Of a stretch of 64,000 nucleotides of DNA, positions 23,713-33,759 are shown in pieces. Below the pieces are notes generated by a model. It saw nothing but the letters and a program-made list of their open reading frames with translations, searched no databases and had not been told where the DNA came from. Source of the DNA: Bog-532 sp963742865 (lineage in GTDB: Bacteria > Actinomycetota > Actinomycetes > Streptosporangiales > Streptosporangiaceae); NCBI GenBank assembly GCA_963742865.1, contig CAVUNW010000079.1:124001-188000 (forward strand), read 5' to 3'. Positions within the stretch are counted from its first letter, which is position 1, and every line of letters begins with the position of its first letter. Made by a program: the position numbers and the translations under genes.

Positions 23713-26609
23713 TCACCGGGCCGCGGCGGCCTGCTGAGCCGCGTCGAGCGCCTTCTTCATCCCGGTGACATCCCGGCCGTACGCGGTGAAGTCGCCGTTC
23801 TTCAGCGCGGTCTGCGCGGCGCTGAAGTACCGCTCCGCCTGGGCGATGTCGGCGCGCACGAGGGCACCCGCGGCACCGGATGCGCCGGTTCCGGGCGGCG
23901 TGGCCAGATCGGTGAAGACCTGGCCGAGGGCCTCCTGCACGGTGCTGCCGTAGCCGACGGTCCCGCCGTAGGAGACGAGCACCTTCTGGAGGGCCGGGGA
24001 GGACCCGGCGGCGCCCGCCCGGGCCTCGACGTACGGTGCCTCGACGTAAAGCGGCTCGGCGTAGAGGAAGCCCGTGCCGACCGGCAGCGCGATCAGGTTG
24101 CCGGCGATCACCCGGGCGCCGGCGCGGCGCGCCACGGTCAGCTCCGCGGACACGGCCGGGTCCGATTCGAAGGCGTTCTGGATCTGCTGCGGTCCCGCCG
24201 TCGCCGTGTTCGGCGGCAGCTCGAGGATGCGGATGGTGCCGTAACCGGGGCTCGCCGGATTGCTGTTCACCGCCGTATAGGCCGCCATGCTGGGCCGGTC
24301 CGCCGTAGTGAACGGCGTCGTCAGGGAGAACTCCGGCGCCGGGTCACCGGGCATAGTCATCGTCAGGTAGGCGGGCGGCTGCGGGCCCCTGCCCTGTGTG
24401 GCGCTGCCCTGTGTGGCGCTGCCCTGTGTGGCGCTGCCCTGCGTGGCGCCGGCCGGATTGCCGGGGACAGCCCAGATGTCCTGGCCCCCGTAGAAGGCGG
24501 CGGCCGTCTGGACGTGGTAGGTGGCGAGCACCTGGCGCTGAATGTCGAACAGGCCGGCCGGATAGCGCAGATGCGCCAGCAGTGCCGGCGGTATCGCGCG
24601 GCGCGGCCTGATCAGCCCGGGAAACACCTTCATCCAGGTCCGCAGCACGGGGTCGCGGGCGTCCCAGGCGTACAGCGTGACCTGGCCGGTGTAGGCGTTC
24701 ACCACGGCCTTCACCGAGTTCCGGATGTAGTTGATCTGGCCGGCGCCCGGGCCCATCGGGGCGGGACTCCCGGCCGTGGCGGCGGCCGCGTCGTAGCGCG
24801 TGGCGTAGGGGTAGGAGTCGGTCGTGGTATACCCGTCCGCCACCCAGAGGATCTGGCCGCCGGTCACGACCGGGTACACGTCGCCGTCGAGCGTGAGGAA
24901 CGGCGCCAGCTTGGCGACCCGGGCGAGCGGATCCCGGATGTACAGCAGCCGGGAATCCCGGTTGACCGCGCTGGACAGCAGGATGCTGGGGTCACCGAAT
25001 CGGATCGCGTACAGCAGGCGATCGGTCACGGAGCCCAGCGGGACGCCCCCGCCGCCGCGGTACGTCGTCTCCCGCATGGCCGACGTGCCCGCCGCGGGGT
25101 AGTCGAACTCCATCGGGGCGCGGCCAGCCGGGGCGCCGACGATGGCGTACGACCTCTCCTGCGGCCCGAAGTAGACCCGGGGCTGGAAGCTGCCCAGCAC
25201 GCCGCGGACCGGGATGCCGCTCTCGGTGAAGGCCGGGTCGCCGTTGGCCTGCGCCGAGCCGGCCGCGGCGGCGACCACGCCGAAGCCGTGCGTGTAGACG
25301 AGATGGGTGTTGACCCAGTTGGCCTCGCCGCGGCCGGCCCGGTCATGTCGCGGACCCCGATGACCATGTCCTGGGGCGTGCGGCCCGCGCCGGGGACGCG
25401 GTACCGGTCGACGTCCAGCACGCCGCCGAACCGGTAGAAGCTCTTCACCTGCTGGAGCTGCTGGAAAGAACGGGCGGTCACCACGGGATCGGTCAGCCGC
25501 AGGTCCGGCAGCGCCGCCACCTCGGCGGCGAGCAGCCGCGCCGGCGTCACCGGTGCGGTGCCCGGCGCGGGCCGGGGTGACCGGATAGGCGGTGACCTTC
25601 GCCCCGCTGATCCCGAAGGCGCTGCGGGTGGCGCCGATATCGCGCTGGATATAACCGGATTCCTTGGCCAGCTCGTTGGGTTTCACCACGAATTGCTCGA
25701 TGACGGCCGGGTAGACGCCGCCGACCAGGATGGCGGACAGCACGAGCAGGCAGAAGCCCACCGCCGCCAGCATGGCGTCGCGCCGGGCGGCACCGGCGAA
25801 GAACAGCAGCGCGCACAGGAGCGCGACCGCCGCGAGCACGGTCTTGGCGGGGAGGACCGCGTTCACGTCGGTGTAGGAGGCGCCGGTGGTGATCACGCCG
25901 CGGGAGGAGAAATCGATCCCGTACCGGTCCAGCCAGTAGGCGACCGCCTTCAGCAGTACGAACAGCCCGAGCAGGATGAACAGCTGCGCCCGGGCCGCGG
26001 CCGTGGCCTGGGCGTCTCCGGGCCGGAACCGCAGGCCGCCGTACAGGACGTGGATGACCACCGCGGCCGCCAGGGCCAGCAGGACGGCGACGAAGGCGTA
26101 GGCCAGCACCAGCCGCAGGAAGGGATAGACGAAGACGAAGAACGACAGGTCCAGACGGAACTGCGGGTCCCGCCGGCCGAACGAGGTCCGGTGCGCGAAC
26201 TGCAGCCAGGTGGCCCAGGAGCGGGCACCGGTCAGGCCGGAAAGGACGCCGACCACGGCCAGCACGGCCGCGAGCAGCCGGCCCAGCGCCGGTCCAGGGC
26301 GAGCCGCCACCGCTCCAGGCCCGGCGGCAGGGAGACCGCCGGGAGCGCCGGGCGCATCCGGCGCGCCAGGACGGCGCTCAGCCCGGTGGCCAGGGCCATG
26401 AAGGACCCGGTGATCCCGAACAACGCCCACCGGACGCCGTAGCTGACGCGGAAGACGCCGCCGGCCCCGAGCGCCCGGAACCACAGGTAGTCAGTGGCGG
26501 TGCCGGCCACGACGGCGACCACGATCACGACCGCCGCCGTCAGGCCGAAGCCGAGCCACAGCGGCCGCAGCCACGATGGCAGAGTCCGCGCCGGCAGGGT
26601 CGGCGTCAC
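23713..26609 (-). pseudogene. UPF0182 family membrane protein, broken by about three frameshifts
   Basis: Large multipass protein of the UPF0182 family (Rv3193c type), about 965 residues when frames are joined. The N-terminus at 26609 (TLPSWLRPLWLGFGL) has several membrane helices; the second half is a large extracellular domain (NWVNTHLVYTHGFGVV, YFGPQERSYAIVGAPAG). The frame changes near 26285, 25575 and 25345; between the last two the correct frame reads LTDPVVTARSFQQLQQVKSF. Function unknown. It follows the YlbL-like protease gene by 2 bp, the same pairing as Rv3193c-Rv3194c. Single-base indels of this type are probably sequence errors, but a decayed gene cannot be excluded. Confidence 0.75.
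24391..24450. repeat. In-frame 15-bp minisatellite in the UPF0182 gene
   Basis: Four 15-bp units (GCCCTGTGTGGCGCT and variants) start at 24391, 24406, 24421 and 24436. They encode repeated TQGSA pentapeptides in the extracellular domain. Because the period is a multiple of three, copy-number change keeps the frame. Confidence 0.85.
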
Positions 26610-26611
26610 GA

Positions 26612-27646
26612 TCAGCAGGAGGGGACGGAGCGGCCGGCCTTGATCGCCTGGAGAGCGGAGACGGCACCGGACAAGGTGCTGACCTTCACGACCCGCAGGC
26701 CGGCCGGGACGGTGCCCTTCGTGTCGGCGCAGTTGCCGGCCGGGGCGAGAAAGACGGTCGCGCCCGCGTTACGCGCGCCGACCATCTTCTGCTGGATACC
26801 GCCGATCGGCGTGACCGCGCCGCCGGCCGAGATCTCCCCCGTGCCGGCGATGAACCGGCCGCCGGCCAGGTCCATCCCGGTGAGCTTGTCGATGACGCCG
26901 AGGGCGAACATCATCCCGGCGCTCGGGCCGCCAATGTTGCCGATGCTGATCTGCACGTTGAAGGGGAACTGGTACTGCGGCTGGACGACCACGCCCAGCA
27001 CGGGGCGGCCGTTGACCAGCCGCGGCGTGATCTGCACCTGGCGGGTGACACCGCTCCGGACGATCGTGAGGCGCAGCGCCCCCGAGCCCGCATGCGCCTT
27101 GATCAGCGACGTGAGCTGGGTCGCGCCGGTGACCGGCTGGCCGTCGAGGGCGGTGATCAGGTCCCCGGCGCGCAGCACCCCGGCGGCCGGCATCCCCTTC
27201 TCGGTGCTGGCGACGCCGGCGACGCTTTTGTAGCCGATGCCCAGCTGGTGCAGGGCCGCCGCGGTGGCGGTCTGCTGCGAGCCGGTCATCTGCGCCTGGT
27301 CCGCCTGCTGGACCTGCTGCTGGGACTGGCCCGGCGCGAACAGCTCGCTCTCGGGGACGACCGCCTCGCTGTGGTTCAGCCAGCCGCGCAGCGCGGTGAA
27401 CACGTTGAATTCGTTGCCCGGGCCGCCCTGGTAGGTGACAGTGACCATGTTGAGGTGGCCGCTGGCCGGATAGACGCGATGCCCGGAGATCGTGATCAGC
27501 GGCTTGCCAGTGGAGTCGCGGCCCAGGGTGTTCAGGGTGGGCCCCGGTCCCAGAATGACGTACGGGACCGGCAGCAGGATCGCGGCGACGAGGGCGACAA
27601 TGACCGCGGCTCCCGCGAGGTACAAGGTGAGGGCGCGTCGGGACAT
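26612..27646 (-). CDS. YlbL-type PDZ / Lon-like (S16) serine protease, membrane-anchored
   Basis: 344 residues. One N-terminal membrane anchor (LYLAGAAVIVALVAAILLPV), then a PDZ domain around residues 135-205 (GMPAAGVLRAGDLITALDGQ), then a Lon-like S16 domain with Ser in IGGPSAGMMFALGVIDKL and the catalytic Lys in GGIQQKMVGARNAGATVFLA. This is the Ser-Lys dyad of Lon-type proteases placed outside the membrane; the substrate is unknown. It lies 10 bp after moaE and 2 bp before UPF0182, as in Rv3194c-Rv3193c, so the two envelope proteins probably act together. Confidence 0.9.
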   Translation of the reverse strand: MSRRALTLYLAGAAVIVALVAAILLPVPYVILGPGPTLNTLGRDSTGKPLITISGHRVYPASGHLNMVTVTYQGGPGNEFNVFTALRGWLNHSEAVVPESELFAPGQSQQQVQQADQAQMTGSQQTATAAALHQLGIGYKSVAGVASTEKGMPAAGVLRAGDLITALDGQPVTGATQLTSLIKAHAGSGALRLTIVRSGVTRQVQITPRLVNGRPVLGVVVQPQYQFPFNVQISIGNIGGPSAGMMFALGVIDKLTGMDLAGGRFIAGTGEISAGGAVTPIGGIQQKMVGARNAGATVFLAPAGNCADTKGTVPAGLRVVKVSTLSGAVSALQAIKAGRSVPSC

Positions 27647-27656
27647 GACCGGAAGA

Positions 27657-28079
27657 CTACGCGCACCCCACCCATTCGCTGCCGCCGTCCGCGAAGCGCT
27701 GATGCTTCCAGATCGGGACCGTCGCCTTGAGCTCGTCGATCAGCATGCGGCAGGCGTCGAACGCGTCGCCGCGGTGCGCACACGACACCGCCACGACGAC
27801 GGCCAGGTCGCCGATGTTCAGGTCGCCGACGCGGTGCACGGCCGCGACCGCCTGGACCGGGTACTTCTCCGCGACCGTGGCCGCGACGCGGCGCAGTTCT
27901 TCCTCGGCTGACGGGTGCGCGACGTAGGTCAGGCCGGTCACCGGCTGGCCGTGGTCGTGGTCACGCACGGCTCCGGCGAAGACCGCGATCCCGCCGGCCT
28001 CGTCGGCCATGACGGCGGCCTGAACTTCCTCCACCGACAGCGGGGTGTCGCGCAGCGCGAGCAGGCGTATGGAACTCAC
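27657..28079 (-). CDS. moaE: Molybdopterin synthase catalytic subunit
   Basis: 140 residues from GTG 28079. MoaE receives sulfur from thiocarboxylated MoaD and makes molybdopterin from cyclic pyranopterin. The family blocks are GIAVFAGAVRDHDHGQPV, LTYVAHPSAEEELRRVA, AVAAVHRVGDLNIGDLAVVV, SCAHRGDAFDACRMLIDELK and the conserved VPIWKHQRFADG with the active-site Lys. The upstream frame to 28127 crosses the 37-bp repeat and is not part of the gene. No moaD or other Moco gene is beside it. Confidence 0.92.
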   Translation of the reverse strand: MSSIRLLALRDTPLSVEEVQAAVMADEAGGIAVFAGAVRDHDHGQPVTGLTYVAHPSAEEELRRVAATVAEKYPVQAVAAVHRVGDLNIGDLAVVVAVSCAHRGDAFDACRMLIDELKATVPIWKHQRFADGGSEWVGCA

Positions 28080-28095
28080 CAACCCTACGGTACCC

Positions 28096-28199
28096 GGATC
28101 CGGAGCCGCCCTGGCGGCGGACCGCACCGGGACCGGGTGCCGCCGTGCGGCGGACCCTGCCGGGATCCGGAGCCGCCCTGGCGGCGGACCGCACCGGGA
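28096..28199. repeat. 37-bp direct repeat, two copies 67 bp apart
   Basis: GGATCCGGAGCCGCCCTGGC and the next 17 bases occur identically at 28096-28132 and 28163-28199. Each copy contains a small dyad (GCCGCC/GGCGGC). The second copy ends at the base before the SDR stop codon, so the pair fills most of the SDR-moaE gap. Confidence 0.85.
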
Positions 28200-29351
28200 T
28201 CAGGAGCCGCTCTTCCGGCGGCGGCGCGCGATCCGGACGATCGCGGCGGTCCCGATCACGGCGCCGGCGCTGGCCGCCGCACCCGCCGCGGTGATCGTCG
28301 CCTCCTTGCGGGTGATCCGCGCCGGCCACCGCGTGATGCCCGACGCGGCCCTCCAGCAGCGCCTCCAGGGCCTGGGTGTTGTCGTATGCCGGGTGCCAAC
28401 CGGCCTCGCGCAGCGTGGCGCAGTCGACCACCCAGGGGTAGACGACGAAGCGCAGGTCGGCGGCCGGGGCCGGGGTGACCCCGACGCGGTGCAGGCGCTG
28501 CGCGGTGCCGAACGTCAGGCCCGCGGGCAGTTCGATCCCGCGCAGCCCGCTGAGCTCGCCGACCGCGGCCGCGTCCAGCCAGCCGTCGCTACCCACCGCG
28601 AACTCGCCCGTGACCTCCCCGGTAACGGCCAGCTCCAGGGCCGAGATGAGGTCATCGAGGTGACAGAACTGCCAGCGGGGCTCACAGCCCTTGACCGTGA
28701 GCAGCCGCGGCGCCTCGAAATGCCGGGTCACGATCGTGTCGATGCCGCCGCCGACGAGGGCCGCCGGGCGGACGACCGTCAGCTCCATGCCCGGGTGGGC
28801 GCGCAGCGAGCGCCGCGCCAGCTGCTCGATCTCCAGCAGGTCACCGGCCACGCTGCTATCCACGTCGGCGGCCAGCGGGGTGGTCTCCGGCAGCGGCACC
28901 GGGTTGTCGGCCCGCGCGCCGTACACCATCGCGCTGGTGACCAGGATGACCCGGCCCACCCGTCCGGCCGCGGCGGCGGTCAGCACGGTCTGGGCGCCGC
29001 GGACGTTGAACGCGCGCCGGGCCCGGTGCTCGGAATCCGGCGCGAGGTCCAGATCGGTGTGCACCACGACGTCGACCCCGGCCAGCCCGCCGCCAGGGCC
29101 GGGTCGCGCACATCGGCAACTCGCCAGGTCACGCCGGGGATGTCACCGCGGTGGTCGTCGATGGCGACGACCTTCCGGACGTGCGCGGAAGTGGCCAGCT
29201 GGGCGATCAGCGCCCGCCCGATGCCGCGTGCCGCGCCGGTGACCGCCACCGCCGGGTGCTTGCCGGCTGGGCCGCCGCTACTGCGCCGTGCGCGAACCCG
29301 GCCTTCTACGTTTCTCAAATTAAGCCGCTCCCGAGATAACGTGACGGTCAT
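28200..29351 (-). pseudogene. SDR/NAD-dependent epimerase-like protein with C-terminal membrane helix, frameshifted
   Basis: Extended SDR fold. The N-terminus has the Rossmann motif VAVTGAARGIGRALIAQLAT; the body has VILVTSAMVYGARADNP (catalytic Tyr), VVRPAALVGGG and FCHLDDLISALELA. Frames must be joined twice. Near 29090 VADVRDPALAAG should continue into VVVHTDLDLAPDSEH. Near 28335 the correct frame gives ITRWPARITRKEATITAAGA, then a short hydrophobic helix and RIARRRRKSGS before TGA at 28200-28202. It may act on nucleoside sugars or quinones; the substrate is unknown. It is divergent from the DUF2342 gene, 32 bp away, and precedes moaE. Confidence 0.65.
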
Positions 29352-29383
29352 GACCCTTCCATCCTGCCCGAGAGGACGGACAA

Positions 29384-30891
29384 ATGGCTGATCGTCCGTT
29401 CGGCTTTGGCCCGTCCGACCCTGAGAGGCGGCCGGGCGAGCCCGGAGGATCCGGTGGTTCCGGCCAGCCTCCCGGCGGTTCTAGCGGTGGCTCAGGAGGC
29501 GGCGGTGGTCAGCCGCCCGAACCGGGCGGCCCGTTCGGGGGTGCCAACCCGTTCGGTGATCCCCAGCAGTTCGCTGACGCGCTGCGGCAATTCGCCGACC
29601 TGATGTCCTACCGCGGTGGCCCGGTCAACTGGGACCTGGCCAAGAACGTGGCCCGGCACGCGGTCGCGGCGGCCGGGGACCCCAGCGTACTGGCCACTCA
29701 GCGGAACGAGATCGTCGACGCGGTGCGCCTGGCCGATCTGTGGCTGGAGGACGTCACCACCTTCCCCTCGGGCATCAAGACCGTCCAGGCCTGGAGCCGG
29801 TCGGAGTGGGTGGAGGCGACGTTCCCGGTCTGGTCGAAGCTCTGCGAGCCGATCGCCGCCACCGTCGTCGAGGGCATGAGCAGCATGCTGTCGGTCGATC
29901 CGTCCCAGATGGAGGGCATCCCGGAGGAGCTGAAGTCCGCATTCGGTGCGTTCGGCGGCGGCCTCGGCGGTCTGGGTGGCCTCGGCGCGATGATGAAGCA
30001 GGTCGGCGGGGCGATGATCGGTGGCCAGACCGGGGCGGCGGTGGCCGAGCTGGCGGGTGAGGTCACTCGGGTCCTTCGACATCGGGCTGCCGCTCGGGCC
30101 CCAGGGCACGGCCGCGCTGCTGCCTCCCGGGCGCGGTCGCGCGTTCGGCGAGGGCCTCGGCCGGACGGCGGGCGAGGTGCTGGTCTTCCTCGCCGCTGCG
30201 CGAGGCGGCCCATCACCGGCTGTTCGCGCCACGTGCCGTGGCTGACGGCGCACCTGTTCGCCGCGGTCGAGGAGTACGCGCGGGGCATCACCGTCGACCT
30301 GTCGCGGCTCGAGGAGGCCATGCCGCGAGCTCGACCCGTCAGCAACCCGGCGGCGATGCGGGAGGCGCTGGCCTGCGGCGAGCTGTTCGGCCCGCAGAAC
30401 ACCGAGGCGCAGAAGGCCGCGCTGGCCCGGCTGGAGACCGCTGCTGGCCCTGGTCGAGGGCTGGGTATCGACCGTGGTCGACGCCGCGGCCGCTGAACGG
30501 CTGCCGCACGCGAGCGCGCTGGCCGAGGCATCAGGCGGCGGCGGGCGACCGGCGGCCCCGCCGAGCGACGTTCGCGACGCTGGTCGGGCCTCGAACTGCG
30601 GCCGCGGCGGCTGCGCGAAGCGGCCGCCATCTGGGCCGGCTGACCACCGCCCGCGGCGTGGACGGCCGGGACGCGGTCTGGGCGCACCCCGACCTGCTGC
30701 CCACCGCCGAGGACCTCGACGACCCCGACGCCTTCGTCCGCGGGGGCACGGAGCTGAACTTCTCCGATCTCGAAGCCGACATGGACAGCGCGGGCCCGGA
30801 GGAGCCAGGTCCGGGGAAGCCGGGGAAGCGGCCGGAGGAGGGGCCGGAGGGACCTGAGGGTTCCGCGGGGCCTGCGAGTCCGCAGGGCTGA
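29384..30891 (+). pseudogene. Zinc-dependent metalloprotease of the DUF2342 family, multiple frameshifts
   Basis: Start ATG 29384 after a GAGAGG ribosome site. The first 225 residues are intact: a Gly/Ser/Pro-rich lead, then FADALRQFADLMSYRGGPVN and WLEDVTTFPSGIKTVQAWSR, typical of the DUF2342 zincins (Rv3195 type). Beyond 30060 the family continues only by changing frame at least five times: FDIGLPLGPQGTAALLPPG, the zinc-helix region near 30205, HVPWLTAHLFAAVEEYARGI, FGPQNTEAQKAALARLE and finally GVDGRDAVWAHPDLLPTAED to TGA 30891. The density of breaks is the highest in the window, so real decay is possible here, though sequence error is equally plausible. Confidence 0.7.
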
Positions 30892-31296
30892 CGCCGCCCG
30901 CCGGAATTTTCCCTCCACAGGCGGTGGAGGACGTTCGGGCAGCTAAGGACGTCCGGCCACAATTGCGCACGGAGAAATCCACAGGCGCGGGAGACGGCTT
31001 TCCCCAGCAACACACCGGGTCCTCCCCATGTCATCCACAGAGTTATCCACAGGCTGTGTTGACGCGGCAGCGGAGCGGCTCCTAAGTTCGCCAGCAGAGT
31101 TCCCGGGTGCGCGGGCACATGGTCACTTTGGCAGAGTCGTTCGTCTTCGGGGAAGGGGGACGGCCGGCTCGCGAGGGCGATCTTGCGGTCCCGGTTCAGA
31201 CCGCCCGCGTGCCCGGGATCTTCCTGTCGGCACGCGAGTTCCGGCGCGAGCCCGGCGCGGGCCCGCGCGGGCCGAATGTCAGCCGCCAGTGTCACC
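30892..31296. other. Intergenic region with a cluster of DnaA-box-like sites
   Basis: 405 bp without a convincing gene, between the DUF2342 gene and the ThiF-like gene. It contains the four TCCACA sites listed separately, and a GC-rich stretch (31250-31280) before the next start. Open frames here are Arg-rich and lack ribosome sites. Confidence 0.5.
30911..31052 (+). promoter_or_regulatory. DnaA-box-like cluster
   Basis: Four sites on one strand share the TCCACA core: CCCTCCACA (30911-30919), AAATCCACA (30975-30983), TCATCCACA (31032-31040) and a perfect consensus TTATCCACA (31044-31052). The last two are 12 bp apart. Perfect DnaA 9-mers are rare by chance in such GC-rich DNA. The role could be DnaA titration or DnaA control of the downstream gene; no dnaA or dnaN gene is near, so this is not an obvious oriC. 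Confidence 0.45.
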
Positions 31297-32358
31297 ATGG
31301 GCGGCATGAGACCAGCGCTGAGGGCCGGGCTGCTGCCGGTGTGGCGTGACCGGGACACCCTGCAGATCGGCGTGAACCCGCGCCGCGCGACGGCCCTGTC
31401 CGGGATCGGTGCCTCCGCGGCCGTGGTCGGGCTGCTCGACGGAAGCCGGGACTGGAACGCGATCATCGAGGCCGCCGTGAACGCCGGCGTCCCGGCCGAG
31501 GCGGCGCGTCGCGTCCTCGGCTTACTCGCGGGCGCGGGGGCCCTGGCCGATTCCGGGGCGCGCGCGCTCAGCGCGCTGCCCGCAGTCCAGCGCGGGCGGC
31601 TCGCTCCCGAGCTGGCGACCGCCTCGCTGGCGTACCGGGACAGCGACGGCGGGGCCCGGACCCTGGCCCGGCGGCGGGCGGCCTGTGTCCGCGTGCACGG
31701 GGCCGGGCGGATCGGCTCCGGCGTGGCCAGCCTGCTCGCGGCCGCCGGGATCGGGCACGTCATCTGCGAGGACGGTGAGACCACCCGGCCGCAGGACCTC
31801 ACCCCGGCGGGGCTGGGCCTGACCGAGCTCGATATGCCGAGAGCGCGCGGGGTGGCCCGCGCGATCGCCCGGATCGCACCCGAGGTCCGGACCGGCGACG
31901 ACGGCGCGTGGCCCGATCTCGTCGTGCTCGCGCAGATCGCCGACCCCGGGCCCGGTGCGGCGCTGGTCCGGGAGCGGATCCCGCATCTGGCGGTCAGTGC
32001 CGACGAGGCCGTCAGCGTCGTCGGGCCGTTCGTCAGCCCGGGCCAGTCGGCGTGCCTGCGCTGCCTGGATCTGAGCCGGGCCGAACGTGACCCGGCGTGG
32101 CCGCTGATCCTCGCGCAGCTCGCCGGGGCCCGGGCGGAGCCGCAGGCGTGCGACACCGTTCTGGCCGCTGCGACTGGAGCGCTGGCGGCGGCCCAGGTCC
32201 TGCTGTTCATCGACACGGGCCGCCCGGGCTCCGCGGTCACGAACGGGACGCTGGAACTGGCCGTGCCCGACTGGCAGTGGCGGCGCCGGACGTGGCCGCC
32301 GCACCCGCGCTGCACCTGCGGGTGCCGGCCATCACGTCGCGGCGACACGGTGGCATGA
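31297..32358 (+). CDS. ThiF/E1-like protein (TOMM cyclodehydratase-partner type)
   Basis: About 353 residues from ATG 31297 (ATG 31306 also possible; no clear ribosome site). An N-terminal winged-helix-like part (LQIGVNPRRATALSGIGASA) precedes a Rossmann core VRVHGAGRIGSGVASLLAAA. Zinc-type Cys pairs follow: CLRCLDLSRAERDP and, at the end, HPRCTCGC. This layout resembles the E1-like ThiF proteins that bind RiPP leader peptides. No YcaO gene or precursor peptide is adjacent, and the position before the ABC1 kinase matches Rv3196, so a housekeeping role conserved in actinobacteria is more likely than natural-product synthesis. Confidence 0.75.
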   Translation: MGGMRPALRAGLLPVWRDRDTLQIGVNPRRATALSGIGASAAVVGLLDGSRDWNAIIEAAVNAGVPAEAARRVLGLLAGAGALADSGARALSALPAVQRGRLAPELATASLAYRDSDGGARTLARRRAACVRVHGAGRIGSGVASLLAAAGIGHVICEDGETTRPQDLTPAGLGLTELDMPRARGVARAIARIAPEVRTGDDGAWPDLVVLAQIADPGPGAALVRERIPHLAVSADEAVSVVGPFVSPGQSACLRCLDLSRAERDPAWPLILAQLAGARAEPQACDTVLAAATGALAAAQVLLFIDTGRPGSAVTNGTLELAVPDWQWRRRTWPPHPRCTCGCRPSRRGDTVA

Positions 32359-32364
32359 CGGACA

Positions 32365-33723
32365 ATGGAACACGTGAACGACGTACCTCAACGCGCGGTG
32401 ACGCGTACCGCCAAGCTCGCTGGCCTGCCGATCGGATACGCGGGACGCGCGGCCCTCGGCCTGGGCAAGCGGATCGGCGGCCGCAGCGCCGAGCTCGTCG
32501 CCGCTGAGATCCAGCAGCGCACCGCCGAGCAGATCTTCCGGGTGCTCGGCGAGCTCAAGGGCGGCGCCATGAAGATGGGGCAGGCCCTGTCGATCTTCGA
32601 GGCCGCGCTCCCGCCGGAGATCGCCGGGCCGTACCGCGCGACCCTGACCAAGCTGCAGGAATCGGCCCCGCCGCTGCCGGCGGGGTCGGTTCACCAGGTG
32701 CTGGTGCGCGACCTGGGCGAGAACTGGCGGGACAGCTTCACCAATTTCGACGACCGGCCGGTGGCGGCCGCGTCCATCGGGCAGGTCCACGCCGCCACCT
32801 GGCGCGACGGCCGGCGGGTGGCGGTGAAGATTCAGTACCCGGGCGCCGGCAACGCGATCATCAATGACTTCAGCCAGCTGAGCCGGGTGGGCCGGCTGTT
32901 CGGCGTGCTGATGCCCGGCCTGGACGTCAAGCCGCTGCTGGAGGAGCTGAAGAACCGCGTCGCCGAGGAGCTGGATTACGAGCTGGAGGCGGCGTCCCAG
33001 CAGGCCTTCGCGGACGCTTACCGCGATGACCCCGACATTTACGTCCCGGACATCGTCGCCGGGACCAGGCACGTGCTCGTGTCGGACTGGATGGCCGGCA
33101 CCCCGCTGGCCCGGATCATCAGCGACGGCACCCAGGAACAGCGGAACCGGGCCGGCCTCCTGCTCACCCGGTTCCTGTTCTCCGGCCCGGCGCGGGCCGG
33201 GCTGCTGCACGCCGATCCGCATCCCGGTAATTTCCGGCTGCTGGATGACGGGCGCCTCGGCGTGCTCGACTTCGGCGCGGTCGACCGCCTGCCCGGCGGC
33301 CTGCCGCCGTTCCTCGGCCGGCTGCTGCGGATCATGCACGAAGACGATCCCGATATCGGCGCGGTGGAAGACGAGCTGCGCGCCAGCGGATTCCTCAAGG
33401 AGGGAATCCAGGTCGACCTGGACGCGCTGCGCGCGTTCCTGGCCCCGCTGGCCGAGCCGTCGAAGGTGGAATGCTTCCGGTTCAGCCGGGAGTGGATGCG
33501 CGGGGAGGCCACGCGGGTCATGGATATGACCGCGTCGAATATCTCCCGGAAGTTCAACGTTCCGCCGAGCTATGTTCTCATTCACCGGGTGTCCACCGCG
33601 GGCATCGGCGTCCTGTGCCAGCTGGAGTGCGAGGGCCGGTTCCGGGGCGAGGTGCTCCGGTGGGTACCCGGGTACCTGGACGAGCCGGACGGGGACGAGC
33701 GCCGGTCACTTCCCGTGGGCTGA
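32365..33723 (+). CDS. ABC1/UbiB-family atypical protein kinase
   Basis: 452 residues, 7 bp after the ThiF-like gene. The ADCK/UbiB hallmarks are present: the KxGQ segment GGAMKMGQALSIFEAALPPE, an Ala-rich loop AAASIGQVHAATWRDGRRVA, the nucleotide Lys in VAVKIQYPGAG, HADPHPGNFRLLDDG and the metal-binding DFG in LGVLDFGAVDRL. Family members are ATPases or kinases linked to quinone lipid metabolism. The mycobacterial equivalent (Rv3197) lies directly upstream of whiB7 and is reported to affect antibiotic tolerance; the same order is kept here. No transmembrane tail is evident. Confidence 0.9.
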   Translation: MEHVNDVPQRAVTRTAKLAGLPIGYAGRAALGLGKRIGGRSAELVAAEIQQRTAEQIFRVLGELKGGAMKMGQALSIFEAALPPEIAGPYRATLTKLQESAPPLPAGSVHQVLVRDLGENWRDSFTNFDDRPVAAASIGQVHAATWRDGRRVAVKIQYPGAGNAIINDFSQLSRVGRLFGVLMPGLDVKPLLEELKNRVAEELDYELEAASQQAFADAYRDDPDIYVPDIVAGTRHVLVSDWMAGTPLARIISDGTQEQRNRAGLLLTRFLFSGPARAGLLHADPHPGNFRLLDDGRLGVLDFGAVDRLPGGLPPFLGRLLRIMHEDDPDIGAVEDELRASGFLKEGIQVDLDALRAFLAPLAEPSKVECFRFSREWMRGEATRVMDMTASNISRKFNVPPSYVLIHRVSTAGIGVLCQLECEGRFRGEVLRWVPGYLDEPDGDERRSLPVG

Positions 33724-33759
33724 TCCGACCTGTGTGCTGAAGTGTGTCCTGAATTGGCC

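Noticed and set aside
30892..31296. Chromosomal origin of replication
   Set aside because: Only four box-like sites, no AT-rich unwinding region, and no dnaA, dnaN, rpmH or parAB genes nearby.
31297..32358. RiPP (TOMM) biosynthetic cluster around the ThiF-like protein
   Set aside because: No YcaO, dehydrogenase or precursor peptide nearby, and the neighbours match the conserved Rv3195-Rv3197 order.
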